From Scatacola_A faecigallinarum (GTDB taxonomy: Bacteria; Pseudomonadota; Alphaproteobacteria; RF32; CAG-239), in the NCBI GenBank assembly GCA_018713605.1, contig DVOM01000039.1:1-63260 (forward strand): a DNA stretch of 63,260 bases, given 5' to 3'. The stretch's first letter is position 1, and each line of letters starts with the position of its first letter. The position numbers and the translations under genes are program-made. Shown one piece after another: positions 7,327-15,120 of this stretch. The notes beneath the pieces are model-generated. The model had not been told where the DNA came from and made no database searches. It saw nothing but the letters and a program-made list of their open reading frames with translations.

Positions 7327-8022
7327 ATGAACAGAAACAACGAAGGAAACCTGACCGAAAAGGCCCCTTCAGCCAAAAACGGAAAACCGGCCGGGCTTCC
7401 GGATAAGTTTTGGGACGAAAATAGCGGTAAAATCAATCTGGAAGCTCTGCTTGAAGATTACAACAGCATGGCTTCCCGCGACGAAAATCTGATTGAAAGC
7501 CATAATCGCCGCATGCCGGAAAGCTATGACAAGTATGAGGTAAAGTTTCCCCATCCGCTGCTTGATCGGGACGACGAAATCTTCAGGCGCTTTTTCGAAA
7601 ACGGCTTTACCAACGAACAGGCACAGCTTGTCTATGACTTGGCCAACGAGCGCGTTATTCCCGTTTTGGACAGTCTTGCTTCCGATTATGAAGCGGAAAG
7701 GCAGTTGGAAAAGCTCAAACGTTTCTTCGGTTCGGAAGAAAAATTCAACGAAGTCTGCCGCCAGCTTTCCGTCTGGGCAAAGGGCAGCCTTCAGCCTGAC
7801 ATCTACGATGCGCTGGCCTCGACAGCCGACGGCGTCATCGCCCTTTACAAAATGATGTCTTCCAACGAACCGACCCTCGGTCGGGAACGTGACTTCGGCG
7901 GCGAACTTAACGAGGAAAGCCTGCGTAAGATGATGGAAGACCCGAGATATTGGCGGGATAAGGACGCTTCTTACATCGCCAGAATTACCAAAGGCTTCGA
8001 AAAACTCTACCCCGAAAAATAA
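7327..8022 (+). CDS. Capsid assembly scaffolding protein
   Basis: The 231-aa protein begins at ATG 7327 behind GAAAGGA; an upstream ATG at 7312 would overlap that ribosome site. It has the scaffold signature GLPDKFWDENSGKINLEALL (residues about 23-42) followed by an acidic, largely helical chain and a basic helical C-terminus, as in T7 gp9-like scaffolds. It should guide procapsid assembly and then leave. It lies between portal and capsid genes, which is the canonical order. Confidence 0.88.
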   Translation: MNRNNEGNLTEKAPSAKNGKPAGLPDKFWDENSGKINLEALLEDYNSMASRDENLIESHNRRMPESYDKYEVKFPHPLLDRDDEIFRRFFENGFTNEQAQLVYDLANERVIPVLDSLASDYEAERQLEKLKRFFGSEEKFNEVCRQLSVWAKGSLQPDIYDALASTADGVIALYKMMSSNEPTLGRERDFGGELNEESLRKMMEDPRYWRDKDASYIARITKGFEKLYPEK

Positions 8023-8038
8023 AACCTCGGGGTTTTTT
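8010..8038 (+). terminator. Intrinsic terminator between scaffold and capsid genes
   Basis: CCCCGA/TCGGGG with an A-rich loop (or the alternative AAAACC/GGTTTT) is followed by six T residues. It overlaps the scaffold stop codon and precedes the capsid ribosome site, so it may reduce or segment late transcription. Confidence 0.65.
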
Positions 8039-8081
8039 ATTGATAAACAACCGAATTTTTAATTTTATGGAGAAAAACAAA

Positions 8082-8912
8082 ATGTCTACACAAGTAAGCG
8101 AATCTTTTATCAAACAGTTTGAAGCCGAAGTGCACCTGTGCTACCAGCAGAACGGTTCCAAGCTTCGCAATACCGTCCGCTACAAAAACGGCGTTAAAGG
8201 CTCTTCGACCGTCTTTCAGAAGGTCGGCAAGGGCATTGCTTCGCAGAAGGCGCGCCACGGACTGGTGCCGGTTATGAGTCTGGACCATTCGCCGGTTGAA
8301 TGCGAACTGCAGGATTACTATGCCGGCGACTGGGTCGATGCGCTCGACGAACTGAAACTGAGCATTGACGAACGCCGCGTCATTGCCAATTCCGGCGCTT
8401 ATGCCCTCGGACGCAAAACCGACGAACTGATTATCGGCGCTTTGTCCCAGGCCGGTTCGACCAATGATGTCGGCGATTATGCCGAAGTCATGGGCAAGAA
8501 GGATATTCTCGACGCCTTTGCCAGACTGAACGAAAACGACGTGCCGGACGACGGTCAGCGTTTTGGTCTGGTCGGTCCGCATCAGTGGAACGCTCTGCTC
8601 AACATTCAGGAATTTTCCAACTCCGACTATGCCGGCGACAACCTGCCGTTTCTGAAAGGTACCGAAAGTCGCAAATGGCTTGGCATCAACTGGATTATGC
8701 ATACGGGTCTGCCGCTGAACGGTACCAGCCGCGACTGTTTTATCTTTCACAAAACTGCGGTCGGACATGCCTGCGGCCAGGAAGTAAAGTCCGACATCAG
8801 CTGGCACGGCGACCATGCGGCTCACTTTGTCAACAATATGATGAGCCAGGGCGCCTGCCTGATTGACGAGACCGGCGTTGTCCGCATCAAATGCAAAGAA
8901 GCTTCAATTTAA
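8082..8912 (+). CDS. Major capsid protein
   Basis: This 276-aa coat protein of the T7 gp10/Phage_capsid_2 type (HK97 fold expected). The start ATG at 8082 is preferred because GGAG lies about 9 nt upstream; ATG 8067 is in frame but lacks a site. The sequence contains the family-like stretches FEAEVHLCYQQ, YYAGDWVDALDELKLSIDERR and GPHQWNALLN. It is intact and sits after an intrinsic terminator, which suggests its own dosage control. Confidence 0.9.
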   Translation: MSTQVSESFIKQFEAEVHLCYQQNGSKLRNTVRYKNGVKGSSTVFQKVGKGIASQKARHGLVPVMSLDHSPVECELQDYYAGDWVDALDELKLSIDERRVIANSGAYALGRKTDELIIGALSQAGSTNDVGDYAEVMGKKDILDAFARLNENDVPDDGQRFGLVGPHQWNALLNIQEFSNSDYAGDNLPFLKGTESRKWLGINWIMHTGLPLNGTSRDCFIFHKTAVGHACGQEVKSDISWHGDHAAHFVNNMMSQGACLIDETGVVRIKCKEASI

Positions 8913-8936
8913 CCCGCAAACGAAAGGAAAAAACAA

Positions 8937-9215
8937 ATGGCTTTTAATTCAAAAAACTTTAGCGTCATGGCTTATGCCAACGGTTTTACGCTGTGGAACT
9001 ATCAGACGCCGGACACTCTGGAAACGGTAACCGCTTCCGGTTACTTTAACGAAGCTTCGGCTTTTGCGCGCAAAGGCGACATGATTTTGACCGTTGCCAA
9101 TAACAGTGCTGCTGTTGCGCCGGCAATTCTGGTCGTTTCCGACATTGCCGCCGGTTCGGTTACCGTTGCCGGCGTCATTCCTCAGGGCAAATCTTCGGAA
9201 GAAGAAGCCGCATAG
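8937..9215 (+). CDS. Small virion protein, possible capsid decoration protein, 92 aa
   Basis: This 92-aa protein begins MAFNSKNFSVMAYANGFTLW and is rich in Ala, Val and Thr with predicted beta strands. The pattern of YANGFTLW followed by GYFN and a short beta domain occurs in small proteins encoded next to podovirus-type capsid genes. It has no signal peptide. It follows the capsid gene by 24 nt and a good GAAAGGA site. A cement or head-surface role is an inference. Confidence 0.65.
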   Translation: MAFNSKNFSVMAYANGFTLWNYQTPDTLETVTASGYFNEASAFARKGDMILTVANNSAAVAPAILVVSDIAAGSVTVAGVIPQGKSSEEEAA

Positions 9216-9249
9216 GAAAAATAACCGCATTATTGGCAAATGATACCGG

Positions 9250-9279
9250 AGGAACCGCTTTGGACGGTTCCTCTTTTTT
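9250..9279 (+). terminator. Intrinsic terminator after the capsid/decoration pair
   Basis: An 8-bp stem, AGGAACCG/CGGTTCCT, with a 7-nt loop and a run of six T residues. It lies inside the particle operon, before the tail genes. Confidence 0.8.
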
Positions 9280-9292
9280 ATGGAGAATAAAA

Positions 9293-9862
9293 ATGGCTTA
9301 TACCGACATCAGCATTTGTTCCAATGCTCTGCTTAAAATCGGTGCCGAAAGCATAACCTCGTTTCTGGACGGTACCGCGGAAGCGGAAGTTGCCGCCAAC
9401 CTTTATCCGATGATACGGGACGGATTGCTGGCTTCTTATCCGTGGAGTTTTGCCGTTGGGCAGAAATCCCTGCCGCGCCTGGCCGGCGTTCCGTTGGCCG
9501 ATTACAGCTACGCCTACCGGCTGCCCAATGACTTTTTGCGCGTACTTTCCGCCGGCAGCGGCCGCAGCGGCCGCGGCATCGAATACCGTATTGTGGAAAA
9601 CCGCCTGCATACCGGCGCGTCGGAAGTCAATCTGACCTATATTTTCCGTCCGCACGAAAGTTTGTTTCCGGCCTATTTCTGCGAGCTTTTGATTGCCCGT
9701 CTGGCTTCGGAATTCTGTTTGCCGCTGACCGAAAGCACGACGCGTTCGGAATATCTGCAGAAAACTTTTCAGGAGCTGGAAAAACGGACGCGGTTGACCG
9801 ATGCCCAGCAGTCGACCCCGCAACGTTTTGAAGATTTCAGTCTGGTGGAGGCGAGACAATGA
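9293..9862 (+). CDS. Tail tube protein A-like (T7 gp11 type)
   Basis: This 189-aa protein starts at ATG 9293, which has GGAG about 8 nt upstream; the longer frame from 9233 would run through a terminator. The pattern CSNALLKIGA...LYPMIRDGLLASYPWSFAV and later SYAYRLPNDFLRVL is typical of podovirus tail tubular protein A, the dodecameric adaptor below the portal. It overlaps the next gene by 4 nt. Confidence 0.85.
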   Translation: MAYTDISICSNALLKIGAESITSFLDGTAEAEVAANLYPMIRDGLLASYPWSFAVGQKSLPRLAGVPLADYSYAYRLPNDFLRVLSAGSGRSGRGIEYRIVENRLHTGASEVNLTYIFRPHESLFPAYFCELLIARLASEFCLPLTESTTRSEYLQKTFQELEKRTRLTDAQQSTPQRFEDFSLVEARQ

Positions 9863-11760
9863 GCAATCTGCTGCAGGTTAAAACCAATTTTACCGCCGGC
9901 TGTATCGGCCGCAATTTGTACGGTCGCGGCGATTTGAGCATATTTGAAAACGGCGCCCGCACGCTGGAAAACGTAATTATTCATCCGACCGGCGGCGTTT
10001 CACGGCGCAGGGGCCTGGCTTATATTGACCGTATAGACAGGAAAGCCCGCTTGATTCCGTTTGAATTTAACACCGAGCAGACTTATCTGATTTGTATCTG
10101 TGCCGATGAAGTCCGCGTCTATCGGGACGGCGCTTGTATCAAAACGCTGCCGTCTCCCTGGCGGGAAGAGCATTTGAATTCGCTTAACTATACCCAGAGT
10201 GCCGATACGCTGCTGGTGGTCCATCCCGACGTTTCGCCCCGGCAGATAACCCGCGGCGACAACGAGGACTGGAAAATCGGCGAGTGGGAGTATTATACCA
10301 AGGACGGCAGGGTTTTCTGCCCCTTTTACAACTATTACAACCACAAAGCCAAAATCAGTCCGGGCGGCACCGGCGGGACTATAACCGTTACGTCCTCTTC
10401 AAAGGTTTTTGTTCCGGCGTCTGTCGGCAGCCTGATTAATGTCAGGGGCGGACAGATCAAAATCAGCGAATATGTCAGCGCTTCGGAAGTAAAGGCGGTG
10501 GTAAACAAGGGGCTGTCGTCCACCGGCGAGACCGTCGACTGGGAAGAGTCCGCTTTTTCGCCGCAGCGCGGTTGGCCGAATTCGGTTACGTTTCATCAAA
10601 ACCGTCTGGTTGTCGGCGGTTCCAAAAGTCTGCCCAACCGGTTGTGGTTTTCAAAATCGGCAGATTTGTTCAATTTTGACATCGGCACCGGTCTGGATGA
10701 TGAAGCAATTGAGTTTGGCATATTGTCGGATCAGGTCAATGTCATTAAGGCCGTTGTGTCGGCAAGGCATCTGCTGGTCTTCACGACCGGAGCCGAATGG
10801 ATGGTCAGCGGCAATCCGCTGACGCCGACCAGCATTCAGCTCAGCCGGCAGACCAGTACGGGAAGCTACGCGCCCTGCAGCATTTATCCGCAACAGATAG
10901 ACGGTGCGACGGTCTTTGTTTCGCAGAGCGGACACCAGCTGCGCGAATTTTTGTATACCGATACCGAACAGGCTTACCAGTCCAAAGATTTGACGCTGAT
11001 GTCCGGCGATATCGTAAACTGTCCGGTCGACAACGATTTCAGCCGGGACGAATGCGTTTTGTACATAGTGTTGGCGGACGGTACGGTTTCCTGTCTGACG
11101 ACTTATCGTACCGAGGAGGTTACGGCTTGGAGCAAGTTGAAAACGGCGGGAAGCTTTCAATCCGTCGCCGTCATCGGCAACGAGATTTATTTTTGCGTCA
11201 AACGCGGCGAAGCTTATTTTATCGAAAAAATGAGCAACGGCTTTTATGCCGACTGCGCCGTGAGGCTCAGTTCCGAAACGCCGAAAAAGGAGTGGTCGGG
11301 ACTGGACAATTTGGAAGGATATGAGGTTTCGGTGCTTGCCGATGGTTTCAGCGTCGGCAAGTATACGGTTTTTAACGGCAGGATAACGCTGTTGGAAGAA
11401 GCCTCGGAGCTGGAGGTCGGTCTTCCCTATGAACATGTTATTGAACCGCTGCCGTATGTTGCCGATGCCGCAAGGCCCTATTCGCCGCAGGCGCTTCGCG
11501 TCATCAGCGGTCTGTTCCGTATCCTTGACACCAGATGTTTTTGTATCGACATGGGCGGCGGTTATTTGCAGGTTCCGTTAAAAAGGCTGTTCAAAGACAA
11601 AATTCTTGATGCGCCGCCGAGCGCTTACAGCGGTGACGTAAAGCTGCGCGCCCTTGGGTGGATAAGGGAAATGGACGCTCCGCTTTGGAGCGTCAAATCA
11701 GACGAGCCGTTGGCTTTTACACTGCTCTCGGTCGTTCTTGAAGTTAAAATCAAAGGTTAA
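9859..11760 (+). CDS. Tail tube protein B / tail nozzle-like protein
   Basis: This 633-aa protein has the hallmarks of podovirus tail nozzle or stabilisation proteins: an N-terminal NFTAGCIGRNLYGRGDL and NVIIHPTGGVSRRRGL, a beta-rich body, and FHQNRLVVGGSKSLPNRLWFSKSADLFNF near residue 255. T7 gp12 is longer (about 790 aa), so the protein is at the short end. It is co-translated with tail tube A. No tail fibre or tailspike gene follows. Confidence 0.85.
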   Translation: MSNLLQVKTNFTAGCIGRNLYGRGDLSIFENGARTLENVIIHPTGGVSRRRGLAYIDRIDRKARLIPFEFNTEQTYLICICADEVRVYRDGACIKTLPSPWREEHLNSLNYTQSADTLLVVHPDVSPRQITRGDNEDWKIGEWEYYTKDGRVFCPFYNYYNHKAKISPGGTGGTITVTSSSKVFVPASVGSLINVRGGQIKISEYVSASEVKAVVNKGLSSTGETVDWEESAFSPQRGWPNSVTFHQNRLVVGGSKSLPNRLWFSKSADLFNFDIGTGLDDEAIEFGILSDQVNVIKAVVSARHLLVFTTGAEWMVSGNPLTPTSIQLSRQTSTGSYAPCSIYPQQIDGATVFVSQSGHQLREFLYTDTEQAYQSKDLTLMSGDIVNCPVDNDFSRDECVLYIVLADGTVSCLTTYRTEEVTAWSKLKTAGSFQSVAVIGNEIYFCVKRGEAYFIEKMSNGFYADCAVRLSSETPKKEWSGLDNLEGYEVSVLADGFSVGKYTVFNGRITLLEEASELEVGLPYEHVIEPLPYVADAARPYSPQALRVISGLFRILDTRCFCIDMGGGYLQVPLKRLFKDKILDAPPSAYSGDVKLRALGWIREMDAPLWSVKSDEPLAFTLLSVVLEVKIKG

Positions 11761-11783
11761 TTTTTTTAGAAAGGAGAAATGTT

Positions 11784-12293
11784 ATGGGAGGATTATCAGC
11801 GGCTGCGGCTGCCGGTTCCGCAGGAGCGGCCGGAACGGCGGGAACCGCAGGTTCGGCCGGACTTGCCGGCGCTGCCGGAACGTCGGCGTTGCTTGCTTCG
11901 AAAGCCGGAGCATCCGGACTTTCGGCCACGTCGATGTTGGGGCCGATGGGCATGGCGTTTGACGTGAAAAACATATTTGATTCGAAAAAGGCGGCCAAAA
12001 AACAGGCCCGGAATTCTTTTCTTCTGCAATATGCCAATATGCAGCGCAAGAAAAATATTCTGGAACAGCAGCTGGCAACCCGGCATGCCCGGATGGCCAA
12101 CATGGGCATCAGTTCGTCGGCTTCGGCCGATGCTGCCAATAATCGGCTTATTGACGAAGCTTTCGACGAGATTGAAAACGACAATATGGCTTTTCTGGCC
12201 GAACAGGATGCCAAGGCTGACGGCTTTAATCTCAAGTACCGCAAAAATCTGCTTGATACGGGACTTGCCGCTGCCGGAAAAGTTTTAAAATAA
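11784..12293 (+). CDS. Internal virion protein-like, Ala/Gly-rich N-terminus, 169 aa
   Basis: This 169-aa protein follows a strong GAAAGGAG site. Residues 1-55 are almost only Ala, Gly, Ser and Thr. Residues 65-110 are a Lys/Gln-rich helix and the rest is helical (ASADAANNRLIDEAFDEIENDN). Small proteins with a glycine/alanine-rich start and a helical body at this place in T7-like operons are internal virion proteins (gp14-like) that help DNA ejection. The larger partners gp15 and gp16 are absent. Confidence 0.6.
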   Translation: MGGLSAAAAAGSAGAAGTAGTAGSAGLAGAAGTSALLASKAGASGLSATSMLGPMGMAFDVKNIFDSKKAAKKQARNSFLLQYANMQRKKNILEQQLATRHARMANMGISSSASADAANNRLIDEAFDEIENDNMAFLAEQDAKADGFNLKYRKNLLDTGLAAAGKVLK

Positions 12294-12304
12294 AGGAGAA
12301 AAAA

Positions 12305-12499
12305 ATGCCCAGACCCAAAATGACCTATCGTGACAGACGGCGCAAGGCTTACGAAAAAGAACTGCCTCTGGCCGATCAGCTTGACGCCGTGCTTAAGGCT
12401 TTCGATATGGTTCTGCAGGACGGCGGCGAGTTGCCGTATGAACTGATAGACGTTATTGAAAAATGGCAGGAAATCAAAAACCGCTATCCGAAAGAATAG
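12305..12499 (+). CDS. Last gene of the particle operon, small phage protein, 64 aa
   Basis: This 64-aa basic helical protein (MTYRDRRRKAYEKELPLADQLDAVLKAF...KNRYPKE) begins 11 nt after the preceding stop with GGAG upstream. The pattern YR..R..AY...L...DQLDA plus a C-terminal KxRYP resembles short proteins found near tail genes of many tailed phages. Function unknown. No further plus-strand gene follows in this operon. Confidence 0.6.
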   Translation: MPRPKMTYRDRRRKAYEKELPLADQLDAVLKAFDMVLQDGGELPYELIDVIEKWQEIKNRYPKE

Positions 12500-12540
12500 C
12501 CGTCTTCTCTCCGGATTTCTCCGGGGATCTTAATGCAAGA

Positions 12541-12566
12541 ACAGCGTTATCAGAAGATAACGCTGT
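12541..12566. other. Perfect 11-bp hairpin between convergent genes
   Basis: ACAGCGTTATC and GATAACGCTGT form a perfect 11-bp stem with a 4-nt loop (AGAA on plus, TTCT on minus). It lies 14 nt beyond the stop of the variable protein gene and about 40 nt beyond the particle operon. T-tracts on both sides are weak, so it may be a modest two-way terminator. A short perfect hairpin with a tetraloop just after a variable region is also a known DGR target-site feature. Confidence 0.7.
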
Positions 12567-12580
12567 TTCTCTTTGGGATA

Positions 12581-13150
12581 TCAGCTGAAAGCTAATGCTA
12601 CGCGGTCATAGATGCCGGTACCGTTCTTACCGTCCCACCCACTGCCGCCAGAGTTCAAACTGAAACAACAGGCAGTGAGCGGACTAGATACCTCAGAGCA
12701 CCAAATGCATCCCCGGTAACCGTCGGCTTCAATTTTGTTCTCTTCCAAAACTTCAACCGTTGCCGCAAATTTTGCTTCTTCCTTATTGCTCCAATGTTTT
12801 TTCAAAACATCTTGGGACGGAAGAACACCCGGCTTGCCGTTGAAAGTCATCTTTTCGGAAAATTTTTTGACTTCATCCCATGTGGTCTTTGACACATTGT
12901 TTCCCGAACCGCATGTCAAGGCGACCATCACGCCGGAAAGAAGCTGAATGCCCCAGAGTTCATGTTTGCGGCTCAAATTCAACCCGTTTTCAACCGTCAA
13001 TTCATTGCCGCGCCGATACACCAAAGGCAATGCCGTCGGTATCAAACCGGCAGGACTTTTACTGCGGTTGTTAACCCAGTTTATCAGTTCTTTGTCGCTG
13101 ATGTTCAGTTCCGAAAGAACTTTTTCCAATTTTTCAAATTTTGTTTCCAT
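12581..13150 (-). CDS. C-type-lectin/DUF1566-like protein with DGR-type variable C-terminus
   Basis: This 189-aa protein has no signal peptide. The N-terminal third is helical and charged. The middle (WGIQLLSGVMVALTCGSG, TTWDEVKKFSEKM, GVLPSQDVL) follows the DUF1566/Lcl, formylglycine-like C-type lectin pattern. The last 40 residues (WCSEVSSPLTACCFSLNSGG...YDRVALAFS) match the end of DGR target proteins, where a template would read WSSTE..., FNSG..W..KN..., YxRAVLAF. Unusual residues (two adjacent Cys, Pro-Leu-Thr, Gly, Ile) sit where template-adenine codons normally mutate. A hairpin follows the stop. No reverse transcriptase or template repeat is in the window. It is convergent with the podovirus-like operon and could be its adhesin, or it could be an unrelated intracellular binding protein. 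Confidence 0.65.
   Translation of the reverse strand: METKFEKLEKVLSELNISDKELINWVNNRSKSPAGLIPTALPLVYRRGNELTVENGLNLSRKHELWGIQLLSGVMVALTCGSGNNVSKTTWDEVKKFSEKMTFNGKPGVLPSQDVLKKHWSNKEEAKFAATVEVLEENKIEADGYRGCIWCSEVSSPLTACCFSLNSGGSGWDGKNGTGIYDRVALAFS
12583..12706 (-). other. Candidate DGR variable region (VR) at the 3' end of the lectin-like gene
   Basis: About 40 codons. Many end in C or T with differing first and second bases (AGT, GGT, ACC, GGC, ATC, TGT, CTC, ACT), as expected when AAC/AAT template codons are randomised at adenines. It ends with an apparently fixed stretch encoding RVALAFS before the stop. The template lies outside the window, so this is recognised by pattern only. Confidence 0.5.
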
Positions 13151-13348
13151 AACATAATAAGTATTTTGATAACGTAATAAACAATTTCATAAATAAGTTT
13201 TTTACCCATAACATTCGGTTGACGAAAAGTCAATTTTTTTGTCGATAGTATCTGTGCGAAAATCCAGTTTTTTTATCTGTCTTTAACTTATTTTAAGAAT
13301 TATTGGTTAAAGCTTTTTGAAAGAGGATAAATAAGGAAAGCAAACACG

Positions 13349-14062
13349 GTGCCGGATTTAATTACCGAAGAAATTGTCCATATTAAGGGATACCCTAAAA
13401 GGCTGGTCGTTTTTTTGCACGGATACATAGATTCTTCCGAGGCGACCGACAAGTCGATTGCGCCTCTGATCGAGCGTCTGGACGACGTTGCCGTTCATGT
13501 GCCGCAGTCGCCGTTTACCTGTGAGATTCATCCGAACAAACGCCAGTGGTATTCCATGCACCGCTTTGATCCCAACGACGATCGCAAAACCGTCCCCACG
13601 CTGGAAGAGTGCGTTGCCTATTATGACCGGATGTCGCCCGGATACAGTGAAGCTTTCGACTATATCAATCCCTATATTGACCGCTGTCTGGACGAATATC
13701 AGCTGGAAGATCGTGATTTATACCTTTGCGGCTTTTCTCAGGGCGCCATGCTGGCGATATACATTTCGCTGATGCGCGAAAGAAAAATCGGCGGCTGTAT
13801 CAGTTTCAGCGGCATTTTTGCGCCCAGCAGCTATTTGCTGGCGCATGCCAACAGCGCGCCGGATATGCTGCTCATTCACGGTAATGACGACAATCTGGTT
13901 CGGTTTGAGGCTTTGGATTTTTCAGAACGTAACCTGCGCCGTCTCGGCTGCAACGTGCAGACTTACGTCATTGAAGGCGGGCGCCATCGCGTAACCGAAG
14001 ACGCATTGGATGCGGCGGCAGCCTATCTTCGCTCAAGGTTTAAAGAAACGGCTGCGGAATAA
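13349..14062 (+). CDS. Alpha/beta hydrolase, phospholipase/carboxylesterase family
   Basis: This 237-aa cytosolic serine hydrolase of the Abhydrolase_2 family starts at a GTG behind AAGGAAAG. The nucleophile is Ser130 in CGFSQG, the oxyanion strand is LVVFLHGY (residues 19-26), the acid is in GNDDNLVRF and the His is in GGRHRV. Such enzymes hydrolyse short-chain esters or lysophospholipids. Its 3' end overlaps the convergent binding-protein gene by about 23 nt. Confidence 0.88.
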   Translation: MPDLITEEIVHIKGYPKRLVVFLHGYIDSSEATDKSIAPLIERLDDVAVHVPQSPFTCEIHPNKRQWYSMHRFDPNDDRKTVPTLEECVAYYDRMSPGYSEAFDYINPYIDRCLDEYQLEDRDLYLCGFSQGAMLAIYISLMRERKIGGCISFSGIFAPSSYLLAHANSAPDMLLIHGNDDNLVRFEALDFSERNLRRLGCNVQTYVIEGGRHRVTEDALDAAAAYLRSRFKETAAE

Positions 14063-15074
14063 TCAGGCCGCCGTCCTTCAGAAGCCGGTTCTGCTCTCTT
14101 TCCAGCTTAAATTCGGATTCCCTGCCGAGGTTCTTTTCATAAATTTCGCCGTAGTTGCCGATTTCTTTGAGCGCTTTTCGTACCCATTGCGGGTCACGAA
14201 CCTTAAACCTGTTCCAGAGCGCATCGTTGACGCCGAGCAGATTTTTGGTCGAAGTATCTTCCACGCCAATGAAAATGTCGATGTTTGACGAATTGATGCC
14301 AATGTCTTCGGCAAGTTTGAGCGCGTTCAGAATCCATTTGGCCGAAATCCGCAGGGCGTTGTTGTTTTTGGAAGCAAAGGCATAAACCGGTTTGACGCTG
14401 ATGACTTCCGGCAGAACCATGGTGTTTTCGTCTTTGATTCCGGCCGATTTCAGCGTGTTGGTCAAATACAGGGCGTTTCCGGTCAGCAGCGTGCAGCGGT
14501 TAAGCAGAAAAGCTTCTTTTGCGCGCTGCGAGCTGGCAAAGGGCAGCGGCTTCAGGTCAAGATTGTAACGGGCGTTGTATTCTTCCAGATTATACTGGTC
14601 TTCCGAATTGTTGACCACACAGACTTTCTGCTCGCGGTAGTCTTCCATCGAGCCGGCTTTGTCTGCGTTGCGAGCCAGAAACATCTGCTTGTCATAGTAG
14701 ATGACGTCGATCGGCGTTGCCTGCGAGCTTATTTCCATGCCGGCAGAGTAGGGGGCGCCGCCGAGCATAACGTCGATTTTGTTGGTCGTCAGATATTTTG
14801 ATACCATGTTGGTCGTAACGTTGACCATTTCAATTCGTTCTTTGTCGCCGAGAACGGCCGCCGCCAGCGTCCGGCACAGATCGGCGTCAATGCCGCGCCA
14901 GTAGCCGTCCGCGTCCTTATAGGCGTAAGTCTTGGCCGAAAGGTCCGTGCCGCAGCGCACGACGCCCCGTGTCTGAATATAGCGCAGCCCGGCGTCGGCG
15001 GCCGCCGCTTCGGAAACGGCCGAAACCAAAAAAAGACAGCAAAGCACAAATTTAAGTTTCATTTTGTTAACCAA
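14040..15074 (-). CDS. Amino-acid ABC transporter substrate-binding protein (AapJ/BztA-like)
   Basis: This periplasmic binding protein of the SBP_bac_3 family has 344 aa (or 340 from the internal ATG at 15062). The signal peptide covers residues about 5-26, ending near AAA-ADA. The conserved start of the mature protein, RGVVRCGTD, then GYWRGIDADLCR, and the C-terminal NRFKVRDPQWVRKALKEIGNYGE...NLG match the general L-amino-acid binding protein AapJ. No permease or ATPase genes are adjacent, so it is an orphan or works with a transporter encoded elsewhere. Confidence 0.88.
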   Translation of the reverse strand: MVNKMKLKFVLCCLFLVSAVSEAAAADAGLRYIQTRGVVRCGTDLSAKTYAYKDADGYWRGIDADLCRTLAAAVLGDKERIEMVNVTTNMVSKYLTTNKIDVMLGGAPYSAGMEISSQATPIDVIYYDKQMFLARNADKAGSMEDYREQKVCVVNNSEDQYNLEEYNARYNLDLKPLPFASSQRAKEAFLLNRCTLLTGNALYLTNTLKSAGIKDENTMVLPEVISVKPVYAFASKNNNALRISAKWILNALKLAEDIGINSSNIDIFIGVEDTSTKNLLGVNDALWNRFKVRDPQWVRKALKEIGNYGEIYEKNLGRESEFKLEREQNRLLKDGGLIIPQPFL

Positions 15075-15120
15075 ATGATGTTATACTGTTACAAGATGAA
15101 GTGATAATAAGGGATTTTTC

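Noticed and set aside
9233..9292. Longer start of the tail tube A gene
   Set aside because: The extension would run through a complete intrinsic terminator (9250-9279) and has no ribosome site. ATG 9293 has GGAG upstream.
13157..13348. Gene in the gap before the esterase
   Set aside because: There is no frame with start and ribosome site. Only AT-rich DNA and a TTGAC-GTCAA dyad are visible.
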